Shown: piece after piece, positions 25,309 to 34,179 of the stretch
How positions within the stretch are numbered: position 1 is the first letter of the stretch
How the letters are laid out: every line of letters starts with the position of its first letter
NCBI GenBank assembly: GCA_049890115.1
Contig: JBMHCC010000023.1
Coordinates: forward strand, 1-53,480
DNA length: 53,480 bases
Direction: 5' to 3'
From: UBA685 sp049890115
GTDB taxonomy: Bacteria > Pseudomonadota > Alphaproteobacteria > Puniceispirillales > Puniceispirillaceae
Position numbers and translations under genes: made by a program
The notes under the pieces: generated by a model
The model's database searches: none
The model's input: only the letters and a program-made list of their open reading frames with translations
What the model was told of the DNA's origin: nothing

Positions 25309-25764
25309 ATGGATTTCACTGATAAACAAATCCTCAAACTGATTCAGGAAAAGGCAGATTTGCCCCTAGCTGATGTGGCACGAAAGGTTGGCATATCAAA
25401 GACAGCTTGCTGGAACCGTATCAGGCGGCTTGAAGAAACAGACATTATCACAGGGCGATACACCAAGTTAAATCGCGTCTTACTTGATTTACCTGTTGTG
25501 GTGTTTCTGGATATTACGGTTAGACGGCACAGCAAAGAATGGGTGGAACAATTTCAAACCATCATAGATAGCTATCCTGAAATTGTTGAAGTGCATAGGA
25601 TGACTGGTGACAGAGCTGATTATCAGCTAAAGATTTTATGCACCAGCATTGAAGATTATGACAGGTTGCAACAAGAATTAATCGCCAAGATAGAATTTAA
25701 TTCTATGTCGTCTCACATGTCTTTATTAGAGCTTAAAAACGCCAATGCGCTTCCGATAAAGTGA
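25309..25764 (+). CDS. Lrp/AsnC-family transcriptional regulator
   Basis: A 151-residue regulator. The N-terminal winged helix-turn-helix is at residues 1-60 (ADVARKVGISKTACWNRIRRLEETDII). The C-terminal RAM ligand-binding domain includes EIVEVHRMTGDRADYQLKI. It probably senses an amino acid or sulfur metabolite. The divergent metY is the obvious candidate target. Confidence 0.9.
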   Translation: MDFTDKQILKLIQEKADLPLADVARKVGISKTACWNRIRRLEETDIITGRYTKLNRVLLDLPVVVFLDITVRRHSKEWVEQFQTIIDSYPEIVEVHRMTGDRADYQLKILCTSIEDYDRLQQELIAKIEFNSMSSHMSLLELKNANALPIK

Positions 25765-25883
25765 TAGGACGTTCTCGGCTATTCTGCTCTGCTATATTAT
25801 CAGCTTTATGTGCCAGAGATAAGCGCACATCACATGCTGGAATCAACTGATCACCAGCCAGATAAAATAGACCAAAGAATGAG

Positions 25884-25922
25884 GGGCTTCATGATGTGAG
25901 CGTACTCACTATGATGAAGCCC
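25884..25922. repeat. Imperfect inverted repeat downstream of the Lrp-like gene
   Basis: GGGCTTCAT (25884-25892) pairs with ATGAAGCCC (25914-25922), with an inner GTGAG/CTCAC stem around CGTA. There is no T-run on either strand. It could act as a transcription-ending or mRNA-protecting structure between the convergent regulator and ABC ATPase. Confidence 0.4.
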
Positions 25923-25944
25923 ACACCCCCCGAGCTATAGGCAT

Positions 25945-25979
25945 CTGATAGCATCATCTGTGATAATGATGCTAGTCAG
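25945..25979. repeat. Inverted repeat next to the polyol ATPase stop
   Basis: CTGA-T-AGCATCAT pairs with ATGATGCT-AG-TCAG around an 8-nt loop. It lies 11 nt beyond the stop of the ATPase gene on the minus strand. It lacks a T-run and is probably an mRNA 3'-end structure. Confidence 0.4.
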
Positions 25980-25989
25980 CGGCATTGTC

Positions 25990-27024
25990 TTATAGAGATT
26001 GGCCTGTCTGTTTTGAAAATACATGCACCAATGAAGGCTCACATGTGAAATAGATGACCTCACCTTTCTTTGTCTTAGGCGGCTTTTCCATTTTGGCAAT
26101 AAAGCTCACGCCAGACGCGGTCAGAAGATGAACCAACGCTAGCTCACCAAGATTTTCAACAAGTTCCAATGTACCTGAGACCACGGCTTTGGCTTTAGTG
26201 GTGACTTGCAGATGCTCTGGTCTCATGCCAATTTGAATGTCATCTTCTAGCGATTTCTTTACAATCTTACCAGCATTTGGTTCAACATCGCCTGCTTCAA
26301 AGAAATTCATTTTGGGGCTACCAATAAATTGCGCCACAAAGGCATTTGCTGGCTTTTCATAAAGATCAATCGGTGAGCCGACCTGTTCAATAACACCATC
26401 ACGCAAGACCACGATCTTATCTGCCAATGTCATCGCCTCGACCTGATCATGTGTCACATAAATCATAGTGGTCTTTAGCCTTTCATGAAGGCGGGCAATT
26501 TCAAGGCGTGTCTGAACACGCAAAGCAGCATCTAGATTTGATAGCGGTTCATCAAATAAAAATACTTTTGGGTCACGGACAATCGCGCGGCCAATGGCAA
26601 CACGCTGACGCTGACCACCAGAAAGGTGACGTGGGCTTCTATCAAGATAGTCAGTGATTTGCAGGATATCAGCTGCTGCGCGCACTCTTCTATCAATTTC
26701 ATCAGCTGGTGTTTTAGCTTGCTTCAAACCAAAAGCCATATTCTTATAAACCGTCATATGTGGATAAAGCGCATAGGTCTGGAATACCATCGCCACACCA
26801 CGCTTTGAGGCAGCCACCTCATTCACCTCTGTATCGCCAATAGCAATAGAGCCATCTGTGATTTCTTCCAAACCAGCGATCATGCGAAGCAATGTTGATT
26901 TGCCACAGCCTGAAGGGCCGACAAACACAACAAATTCGCCATCTTTGATATCCAGATCAACACCATGGATCACTTCAGCTGACTCATAGCTTTTGCGAAC
27001 ATCGCGTAATGTTAAACCGGCCAT
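25990..27024 (-). CDS. Polyol/sugar ABC transporter ATPase (SmoK/MalK/UgpC type)
   Basis: A 344-residue ABC ATPase. It has Walker A GPSGCGKSTLLRMIAG, signature LSGGQRQRVAIGRAIV and Walker B VFLFDEPLSNLDA, plus a C-terminal TOBE/OB extension (IGMRPEHLQV). It energises the binding-protein and permease genes at 29326-32600. It overlaps the mannitol dehydrogenase stop by 13 nt and is the last gene of that operon. Confidence 0.92.
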   Translation of the reverse strand: MAGLTLRDVRKSYESAEVIHGVDLDIKDGEFVVFVGPSGCGKSTLLRMIAGLEEITDGSIAIGDTEVNEVAASKRGVAMVFQTYALYPHMTVYKNMAFGLKQAKTPADEIDRRVRAAADILQITDYLDRSPRHLSGGQRQRVAIGRAIVRDPKVFLFDEPLSNLDAALRVQTRLEIARLHERLKTTMIYVTHDQVEAMTLADKIVVLRDGVIEQVGSPIDLYEKPANAFVAQFIGSPKMNFFEAGDVEPNAGKIVKKSLEDDIQIGMRPEHLQVTTKAKAVVSGTLELVENLGELALVHLLTASGVSFIAKMEKPPKTKKGEVIYFTCEPSLVHVFSKQTGQSL

Positions 27025-28433
27025 TTTTCCTCCAATTCAGCAATTTTTTGCCGAAGCACGTCTTGAAACTCAGGGTAATCAATGGGAACAGAGCCCCATA
27101 ATTGTTCACTTACATAAAATTCATCTGTGCCAAGCATGGCCACTAGCGCATCCCAGCTTGGCTCGACATAGTTAAAAGGTATTTTACCTGCTGCCACATG
27201 ACAGGCAAATACATACCAGCTTGCTATTGAGGTGATCGCAAATTGCGGCACAATCCCTTGTGCAAAACATCCCTCAATGGTTGGTCTGACGAAGATAGGG
27301 AATTTTGCCATACCATCAGCACAAATACGTGCCACTGTATCGCCAATCGCCTGATTGCCAAACCGGCGTGCGGTTTTTTCCTGATAGGCATCTTTCGCAA
27401 ATGGCACAGCAATGGTAATGGCTGGCAAGACTTCATCAATCTCAAAATGATCAAAATGCTGGCGCAGATGCGGCACACGCATAGCTTCATCAAATGTCTC
27501 AATACCCTCTAAGGCAGCAAGATAAGCAAGCGCGGTATGGCCACCATTTAGCACTCTTATTTTGGTTTCCTCATAAGGGTCAACATCTGCTGTTACAGTA
27601 ACGCCAACTTTTGCCAAATCAGGCATTGGCGTCTTGGCATCATTGGCCAGCACCCATTGCAGATAATCTTCACATAAAATAGGAGCGCGAACAGTGCTGC
27701 CAATTAATGATGATAGTTCTAGTGCCAGAGCCTCAGAGCTACGTGGTGTAATTCTGTCAACCATAGAACAAGGGAATGCCACATTATCAGACACCCAACT
27801 TGCCAAATCTGTATCACCAAAAGCAACAAGATAGGCCATTAAATTTCTGTGCAACATTTTACCGTTACCACGGATATTATCGCAGCAGGCAATCGTCAAA
27901 GGCTGGTTAATCTCTGATTTCCGCGCCAACAAGCCAGCACGCAAATAAGCATAAATGCTGGTTTTATTACCTGTTTCAATCTCTGCCTTGATGACAGGAT
28001 GTTGCAGGTCCAAATCACCTTCAGGATTTGTGTAATAGCCACTTTCTGTCACAGTGATTGTCACTAAATGAACAGATGTTAATGATAGAAAAGCCTCAGC
28101 ACTAGCAGCATCAGAAGCCCAATCTGAAAAGGCAATATGAGGCCTGATTTTCTGATAATCTGAGACCATATCAGGTGACACAGATTTCAGGAAATAGCCG
28201 TCAAAATGACTGATTTCATTTGCCACTGTTGCAAAGCTCTCACTTTCACTTTCGCGCAAATTAATCGCCGCAATCCCCCAGCGCAAATCACCTGTTTGAT
28301 TCATATAATCATCAATATAAACCGCCTGATGGGCACGATGAAATGCACCAAACCCTAGATGAACAATGCCAATCTCACATAGTCCGCGATCATATTGGGT
28401 TTCAGCAATCTGTGAATTTGTTAAACCATCCAT
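27012..28433 (-). CDS. Mannitol/polyol 2-dehydrogenase
   Basis: A 473-residue long-chain polyol dehydrogenase. The N terminus has GIVHLGFGAFHRAHQAVYIDD. The catalytic KxxxxNxxH motif appears as KIRVLNGGHTALAYL. It oxidises mannitol, arabitol or sorbitol to the ketose with NAD in the cytoplasm. Its start overlaps the araC stop by one base (TAATG). It lies within a polyol uptake operon, so mannitol or a relative is the likely import substrate. Confidence 0.9.
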   Translation of the reverse strand: MDGLTNSQIAETQYDRGLCEIGIVHLGFGAFHRAHQAVYIDDYMNQTGDLRWGIAAINLRESESESFATVANEISHFDGYFLKSVSPDMVSDYQKIRPHIAFSDWASDAASAEAFLSLTSVHLVTITVTESGYYTNPEGDLDLQHPVIKAEIETGNKTSIYAYLRAGLLARKSEINQPLTIACCDNIRGNGKMLHRNLMAYLVAFGDTDLASWVSDNVAFPCSMVDRITPRSSEALALELSSLIGSTVRAPILCEDYLQWVLANDAKTPMPDLAKVGVTVTADVDPYEETKIRVLNGGHTALAYLAALEGIETFDEAMRVPHLRQHFDHFEIDEVLPAITIAVPFAKDAYQEKTARRFGNQAIGDTVARICADGMAKFPIFVRPTIEGCFAQGIVPQFAITSIASWYVFACHVAAGKIPFNYVEPSWDALVAMLGTDEFYVSEQLWGSVPIDYPEFQDVLRQKIAELEEKWPV

Positions 28434-29323
28434 TAGCTTTGCTCACCCTCTTTAGCAAGCTCATCTCTGGCAAGCTTGCGGTAATCAGATGGGGTCATCC
28501 CCTTTAATTTACGGAATTGCCGATTGAAATTCGCTAAATTCTGAAAGCCTGATTTATAACAAATAGTTGTGACCTGTTCATCTGTTCCATAGAGCATGGA
28601 GCAAGCTTGGCCAATGCGCACCCTTGTAATAAAATCTACAAAATTGTGACCTGTCACTGACTTGAAATTACGGCTGAAACTTGATTGTGCCATGCCAGCA
28701 GCCTCAGCAGCTTCAGTTTGGGAGATCTCATCGCGGTAATTTTGGATGATATGGTCAATCACCATGCCAATACGGGCATGTTTTGAGCCACTATCAACCT
28801 GAGTGACCTGCATGCTAGATAAGGTTTTCTTTTCAGCATGCTCATTCAAACGCACCAAGAAACGCACAAAAGCCAGAATACGTTCAACACCATTATTATC
28901 GCGGATAGCTTCAAAATGGCCTCTGGCAAAGGTGGGGTTAAAGCCCTGAAACTGAACACCCATCCGCGCCAAATATAGCATATCAAGAACCTTTGAAAAT
29001 TCAGGGAAGGCTTCTGCTAGCTTGGTAACACTGCCATGCGAGAATTGTACCAACATATCACGTGTGGCAACCGTTTCGCTTTGCAACTCATCTGATATCC
29101 AATTATGAGGCACATGAGGGCCTGTCAAAAACAAATCGCCTGCCTTAAACTCGCCAATATAATCACCGATAAAGGCCTTGCCTGTTGTTTCGGTTATCAG
29201 ATGCAGTTCATATTCTTCATGTGCATGCCAGCGGCATAGGTCAGATGGCCACCCATGCTCCAGATAGCGGATCGACCGCGTGGTGCGGTCAACCATTTCA
29301 ATTTCTGGCTCAATCACAGACAT
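28433..29323 (-). CDS. AraC-family transcriptional regulator
   Basis: A 296-residue regulator. An N-terminal cupin-type sensor region (WHAHEEYELHLITETTGKAFIGDY) is followed by a C-terminal double helix-turn-helix (SQTEAAEAAGMAQSSFSRNFKSV and RQFRKLKGMTPSDYRK). It sits inside the polyol operon between permease and dehydrogenase genes, an arrangement that suggests local substrate-induced control. The gap to the permease is 2 nt. Confidence 0.9.
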   Translation of the reverse strand: MSVIEPEIEMVDRTTRSIRYLEHGWPSDLCRWHAHEEYELHLITETTGKAFIGDYIGEFKAGDLFLTGPHVPHNWISDELQSETVATRDMLVQFSHGSVTKLAEAFPEFSKVLDMLYLARMGVQFQGFNPTFARGHFEAIRDNNGVERILAFVRFLVRLNEHAEKKTLSSMQVTQVDSGSKHARIGMVIDHIIQNYRDEISQTEAAEAAGMAQSSFSRNFKSVTGHNFVDFITRVRIGQACSMLYGTDEQVTTICYKSGFQNLANFNRQFRKLKGMTPSDYRKLARDELAKEGEQS

Positions 29324-29325
29324 TG

Positions 29326-30162
29326 TTACTTCACAGCCCCAAATGTCAAACCCTGAACCAACTGCTTCTGACAGAACCAGCCAAGCACAACAATCGGGCC
29401 AACCGCAGCTGTTGAAACAGCTGATAGGCGACCAAAAAATAGGCCTTCAGGCGCTCTGTTACCCTCGATTAGCTTTGACAATGTCGCAGCTTCTGTTGTG
29501 GTAAGGCGCACTGTCCAATAGGCCTCATTCCAGCAAAAGATGAAACACAGCAGCGCTGTTGAGGCAAGACCGCCCCATGCCAATGGCAATAAGATATCCT
29601 TAATCTCACCCCATGTGTTAACCCCATCCATTTTACCAGCTTCAATGATTTCTTTTGGAATCTCTTTGAAGTAGGTAAATAGCATCCAGATAACAATCGG
29701 CAGATTAATCAGGCATAAAACCAAAATGACAAGAAAATGTGTATCAAACACATTGAGGAAATTCTTTGTCAGATAGGTCATCGGATATAAAACAGCAGCT
29801 GCTGGTAACATCTTTGTCGATAACATCCATACCAACACATCTTTGGTGCGTTTGGTTGGGTTAAAAGCCATCGCATAAGCGGCAGGCACGCCGACAACTA
29901 ATGCGAAAAAAGTCGCAAAGCTGGCTGTTATGACAGAATTAATGGCAAAGCGCCAATAATCGTAATTTTCTGTCATATTGGAGTAGTTTTCCAAAGTCGG
30001 TGTAAAGAAAAATAGAAATTCTGGTTTTACCGCATCAGCATCTGTTTTGAAGCTGGTAAAGACCATCCAAAAAATTGGGAAAAAGAAGATCAACGCAACT
30101 GTCCATGCCACCACAGGCCATAGCACATCACCTAATTTTGATTTTGTTCCAACAATAGCCAT
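29326..30162 (-). CDS. Polyol/sugar ABC permease, MalG type
   Basis: A 278-residue permease with six membrane segments. The EAA contact loop is EAGKMDGVNTWGEIKDILLPLAWGG (abridged here). The start was set at ATG 30162 (MAIVGTKSKLG) because a GGGGA site lies just upstream; an in-frame extension to 30228 overlaps the preceding gene. It pairs with the MalF-type permease at 30182. Confidence 0.9.
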   Translation of the reverse strand: MAIVGTKSKLGDVLWPVVAWTVALIFFFPIFWMVFTSFKTDADAVKPEFLFFFTPTLENYSNMTENYDYWRFAINSVITASFATFFALVVGVPAAYAMAFNPTKRTKDVLVWMLSTKMLPAAAVLYPMTYLTKNFLNVFDTHFLVILVLCLINLPIVIWMLFTYFKEIPKEIIEAGKMDGVNTWGEIKDILLPLAWGGLASTALLCFIFCWNEAYWTVRLTTTEAATLSKLIEGNRAPEGLFFGRLSAVSTAAVGPIVVLGWFCQKQLVQGLTFGAVK

Positions 30163-30181
30163 AATCCTAAATCCCCTATCC

Positions 30182-31123
30182 TTAATCCACCAGATTCTTG
30201 CCGACCATACGCAGCAAGAAAATAGCAACGATATTTGCCAGAATTACCGCAAAAATACCTGTCGCACTCGCCGCACCAATATTATTGGAGGTGAATTCCC
30301 CAATCAGATAAGGCAAGTTTTTATTACCATTACCGCGGCTAACAATCTCAATTTCTGCATAAAGTGACAGATGGAAAATTGACTGAATCATCACAACAAT
30401 CGCAATCGGACGCGCCAAATGCGGCACGGTCAGATAGAGAAATTGTGACCAGGCACTAGCACCATCTAAAATAGCAGCTTCCTTTTGCTGTTGATCTTCA
30501 GACTGGAGGGAGGTCATGAAAATCAAGACAGCAAAAGGTGTCCACTGCCATGCCACCATCATGATAACCGCATAAGATGATGTTTGCGTTGCGCGGAAGG
30601 AAATCGGTTCAATTTCAGGCCATAATGAGAAGAAATGCCCTAAGACAGGGAAATTCTGTAAGCCAGCAACAAGATGGTTAATCCCCTCAACAGCAAGACC
30701 ATTGAGACCCAGCACAGGGTCAAGGATCATATTAATCCATAACACCGCATTCACAGCAGGCATGACAAAGAATGGTGAGATTAACAACACTCTAACAATA
30801 CCGCGCCCTGGAAAATTGCGGTTAACCAGCACAGCTATGGCAAGCCCCAGGATAACAGTGATGATCAAAATAGAGCCCACGATAAACAGGCTATTTTGGA
30901 CAGCAAACCAGAAATCCTTTGATTTATACAGGACATATTCATAATTGCCGAAGCCGCGCCAGTTGCTAAAAGCTGGCACAGTCCATTCTGGTTTGCGCAA
31001 GCTGTTCAATACATAACGCAAGAACGAGAAATATAATGTCAATCCCAGCGGTACCAGCATCCAGACTAGCAATAATAAAACAGCTGGTGTCTGAAGCAGT
31101 CGTGCTATGGTTCTGTTTGACAT
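30182..31123 (-). CDS. Polyol/sugar ABC permease, MalF type
   Basis: A 313-residue permease with six predicted membrane segments and the EAA loop KEAAILDGASAWSQFLYLTV. It forms the channel with the MalG-type protein 19 nt downstream. It is separated from the binding-protein gene by 193 nt containing a strong stem-loop. Confidence 0.9.
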   Translation of the reverse strand: MSNRTIARLLQTPAVLLLLVWMLVPLGLTLYFSFLRYVLNSLRKPEWTVPAFSNWRGFGNYEYVLYKSKDFWFAVQNSLFIVGSILIITVILGLAIAVLVNRNFPGRGIVRVLLISPFFVMPAVNAVLWINMILDPVLGLNGLAVEGINHLVAGLQNFPVLGHFFSLWPEIEPISFRATQTSSYAVIMMVAWQWTPFAVLIFMTSLQSEDQQQKEAAILDGASAWSQFLYLTVPHLARPIAIVVMIQSIFHLSLYAEIEIVSRGNGNKNLPYLIGEFTSNNIGAASATGIFAVILANIVAIFLLRMVGKNLVD

Positions 31124-31266
31124 GGCCCTACCTCTTTTGCAAAGCGCAAAAGTCCCAAACGAATCTGTTATTCATTAAAAAATAAATTAAAAACAACCGG
31201 CTTAAAATGACATAGCTGATAGCTATTACGGTATCTTTACCATTTCATAGACCGTGTAATTTTGAA

Positions 31267-31294
31267 GGAAAGCCCAGCAAAAGCTGGGCTTTCC
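31267..31294 (-). promoter_or_regulatory. Stem-loop between binding-protein and permease genes
   Basis: GGAAAGCCCAGC and GCTGGGCTTTCC form a 12-bp perfect stem with an AAAA loop. It lies 23 nt after the binding-protein stop on the minus strand. The tail TTCAAAA is not a strong T-run. Such intercistronic hairpins usually protect the binding-protein mRNA or partially terminate, giving more binding protein than permease. Confidence 0.65.
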
Positions 31295-31316
31295 AACATT
31301 TCAATCAGAGCAGAGC

Positions 31317-32600
31317 TTAGAAGTAACCTGCTTCTGACATGATTGCTTCAGCGGCTGCCTGTGATGCTGCCAGAGCGTCTGCTACTGACTTTGCACCTGA
31401 CAGAGCTGCTGCCATTTCCTGAGCAACTGCAGAACCCACTTCTGGGAATTCTGGAATTGCTGCGAACTGAACACCAACATATGGCTTCAGGTCTGTTGCG
31501 CCAGGAGCAGCTGATTCAATCGCTGCCATTTCTGCAGCTGCGAAACCAGCAACAGCCTGGAACTCAGGATAGGCGTATGTTGATGCACGTGTACCTGTTG
31601 GTACTGAACCCCAACCAAATTCTGGATGGTCTGCAACTGCCTTGATGTATGCCTTTGAAGTTGCCCATTCGATGAACTTCTTTGATTCTTCAGCATTTGG
31701 TGAACCAGCTGGTACAGCCATTGCCCATGCCCACAACCAGTTTGCACCAACTGGGTTACCAGCGTTTGGTGACTGTGCGTAAGCAACGCCATCAACAGTC
31801 AAGAATGAAGCTGCAATTGTGGCATCAATCCACATGCCGCACTTACCTTCGTTGTATAGCGCAAGAATTTCGTTGAATGAGTTACCTTCTGAACCTGGAG
31901 GGCCATAGTTACCCAGCAGATCTACATAGAAGTTAATAGCTTCATGCCACTGAACTGAATCAATTGTTGGGCGCATATCGGCATCGAACCATGCACCACC
32001 AAATGAGTTCACAACAGTTGTGATGAACGCCATGTTATCACCCCAACCTGGCTTACCACGCAAACATGCGCCATAAACATTGTTGGCTGGATCATGGATA
32101 GCAGCCGCAGCAGCTTTAACATTGGCCCATGAGTCATTGTCACGAACCTTAACGCCAGCAGCGTCTGTTAAATCTTTGCGATACATAACCATTGATGATT
32201 CACCATAGAATGGTGCGGCATATAATGTACCATCATGTGACAGACCGTTGCGCATTGCTGGCAGCATGTCGTCAATATCGTAAGCTGCACCGAAGTTCAG
32301 AGGCTCAATCCAGCCTGCTGCGCCCCAGATTGGTGCTTCCTGCATACCAATATTGATGATGTCATACTGGCCACCACCTGTTGCTGTGTCTGATGTTACC
32401 TGCTCACGAAGAACACCTTCTTCTAGTGATACCCAATTCAGCTTAACACCTGTGTCAGCTGTATAGGCTTCGGCAACTTTCTGCATGTTGATCATGTGAC
32501 CGTTGTTAACGATCGCAATTGTCAGCTCAGTTGCTGACGCATATGAAGCACTGGCAACGGCAAGCGTTAAACCAAGAGCTACCTTACGTAATGATTTCAT
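31317..32600 (-). CDS. Polyol/sugar ABC substrate-binding protein
   Basis: A 427-residue family 1 extracellular solute-binding protein with a signal peptide (MKSLRKVALGLTLAVASASYA). The mature part begins TELTIAIVNNGHMINMQKVA and includes PFYGESSMVMYRKDL. This resembles sorbitol/mannitol binding proteins (SmoE type). It has a strong ribosome site (GGGAGGA) before ATG 32600. It is the first gene of the polyol operon. Confidence 0.88.
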   Translation of the reverse strand: MKSLRKVALGLTLAVASASYASATELTIAIVNNGHMINMQKVAEAYTADTGVKLNWVSLEEGVLREQVTSDTATGGGQYDIINIGMQEAPIWGAAGWIEPLNFGAAYDIDDMLPAMRNGLSHDGTLYAAPFYGESSMVMYRKDLTDAAGVKVRDNDSWANVKAAAAAIHDPANNVYGACLRGKPGWGDNMAFITTVVNSFGGAWFDADMRPTIDSVQWHEAINFYVDLLGNYGPPGSEGNSFNEILALYNEGKCGMWIDATIAASFLTVDGVAYAQSPNAGNPVGANWLWAWAMAVPAGSPNAEESKKFIEWATSKAYIKAVADHPEFGWGSVPTGTRASTYAYPEFQAVAGFAAAEMAAIESAAPGATDLKPYVGVQFAAIPEFPEVGSAVAQEMAAALSGAKSVADALAASQAAAEAIMSEAGYF

Positions 32601-33110
32601 TTTGGTCCTCCCACGAAATCGTCTCTTCAGAGTGTTTGGAATTGTAAGAAAGAAATTTCAATCATCGCCAATATTTTTTTGCTATTGATTTATACAATTT
32701 TGCCATCTTAAAAGCCATTCCACCTGTCGAGATAGTGTTTTTATATCAGCATAAAACTATAATTTTAGGTATCAAAGAACAATAAGTGCCTATATTTATG
32801 CATTATTTTACGGTTTAACCAAGATTTACTGCATAAAACTAGGGATTTGGAAACGCCCATCCTCTATTACATATATTTTTGCTCATGGTCGCCAGACAAA
32901 AATAGCAGGATATAGCAAAGGAACATTATACTATTTTTGATATTAATTGCCATTTTTACTAATTTAATGAAAATTAGTATCACCGATTCGCTCTTATCAC
33001 TCTAACAAGCTGCTTTATCTGCATGCTAGCAGCAGATATCTGCAGTACCTTATTTGTCACAGCACAGCTCTTTTGCTTACCGAAAGCCTGTTTGGCAGGA
33101 TAGCTTATGG
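32601..33110. other. 510-bp intergenic region between two sugar operons
   Basis: AT-rich, with no open frame I can support. It must hold the promoter of the polyol operon (reading left). A 12-bp palindrome GCAGATATCTGC is at 33032-33043, and a run of short CTGC/GCAG repeats surrounds it near 33008-33045. It also contains the 3' flank of the agl-like operon, where no convincing terminator was seen. Confidence 0.5.
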
Positions 33111-34169
33111 CTAAGATAGACGGCAGGACAGACCCTCTTCTGTAAAAAGATGCAGCCTTTTGCGGTCAAAAGATAAATGCACCTTTTGGCCCGTCTTATA
33201 AGTTACTTCATCATTGACGCGCACTGTTATGACACCTAATGCGGCGCAATCCACATAGATGAAGCAATCTGAGCCCAGATATTCATATAAGGCTATCTCA
33301 CCTGACACATCTGCTGCTTTATTGGTTACTGAGATATGTTCAGGGCGGATACCGCACGAAACCGGCTCGCCAGCAGCGCTTGCCTTTAATGGCAAAATAC
33401 CATGACCTTCGATGGCAAATCCCTTTGCTGTTTGCGTGCCAGCTATAATATTCATTTTTGGGCTACCAATAAATTGTGCCACAAACAGGCTATTTGGTGC
33501 CTCATATAATTCGCGTGGTGTGCCAACCTGTTCAATGACACCATCACGCAATACCACAATCTTATCAGCCAGCGTCATTGCTTCGACCTGGTCATGGGTG
33601 ACATAAATCATCGTTGATGCGAGTCGCTCATGAAGCTTGGCTATTTCAAAGCGCATCTGCACACGCAAGGCCGCATCTAGATTTGATAGAGGCTCATCAA
33701 ATAAAAAGCCCTTTGGTTCACGCACAATCGCACGGCCAATCGCGACACGTTGGCGCTGGCCACCTGATAATTCTTTCGGGCGGCGTGATAAATAGGCATC
33801 AAGCTCAAGAATAGCAGAGGCTGCCTTTACTTTGGCTTTAATTTCATCTGCTGGCACGCCTGCTGTTTTCAATCCAAACCCCACATTATCTTCCACATTC
33901 ATATGGGGATAAAGTGCATAGGATTGGAAAACCATCGATAACGCACGCTCTGAGGGCACCTTATCTGTGACACGTTCACCATCAAGATAGATATCGCCAT
34001 AGCTTGTTTCCTCAAGCCCCGCAATCATCCGCAATAAAGTAGATTTGCCACAACCAGATGGGCCAACAAATACCACCATCTCGCCATCTTCTATTTCAAG
34101 ATTGATGCCCTTAATGACTTGCGTATTGCCAAACCATTTTTCGATATTTTCCAGCCTAATAGCCCCCAT
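33111..34169 (-). CDS. Sugar ABC transporter ATPase (AglK/MsmX type)
   Basis: A 352-residue ABC ATPase. It has Walker A GPSGCGKSTLLRMIAG, LSGGQRQRVAIGRAIV, FLFDEPLSNLDA and a C-terminal regulatory region (CGIRPEHISVTN). It is close to the polyol ATPase at 25990. The start is ATG 34169 with AGGAGC 6 nt upstream; the upstream in-frame extension overlaps the hydrolase gene. It is the last gene of the LacI-controlled operon. Confidence 0.92.
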   Translation of the reverse strand: MGAIRLENIEKWFGNTQVIKGINLEIEDGEMVVFVGPSGCGKSTLLRMIAGLEETSYGDIYLDGERVTDKVPSERALSMVFQSYALYPHMNVEDNVGFGLKTAGVPADEIKAKVKAASAILELDAYLSRRPKELSGGQRQRVAIGRAIVREPKGFLFDEPLSNLDAALRVQMRFEIAKLHERLASTMIYVTHDQVEAMTLADKIVVLRDGVIEQVGTPRELYEAPNSLFVAQFIGSPKMNIIAGTQTAKGFAIEGHGILPLKASAAGEPVSCGIRPEHISVTNKAADVSGEIALYEYLGSDCFIYVDCAALGVITVRVNDEVTYKTGQKVHLSFDRKRLHLFTEEGLSCRLS

Positions 34170-34179
34170 AATAATGCTC

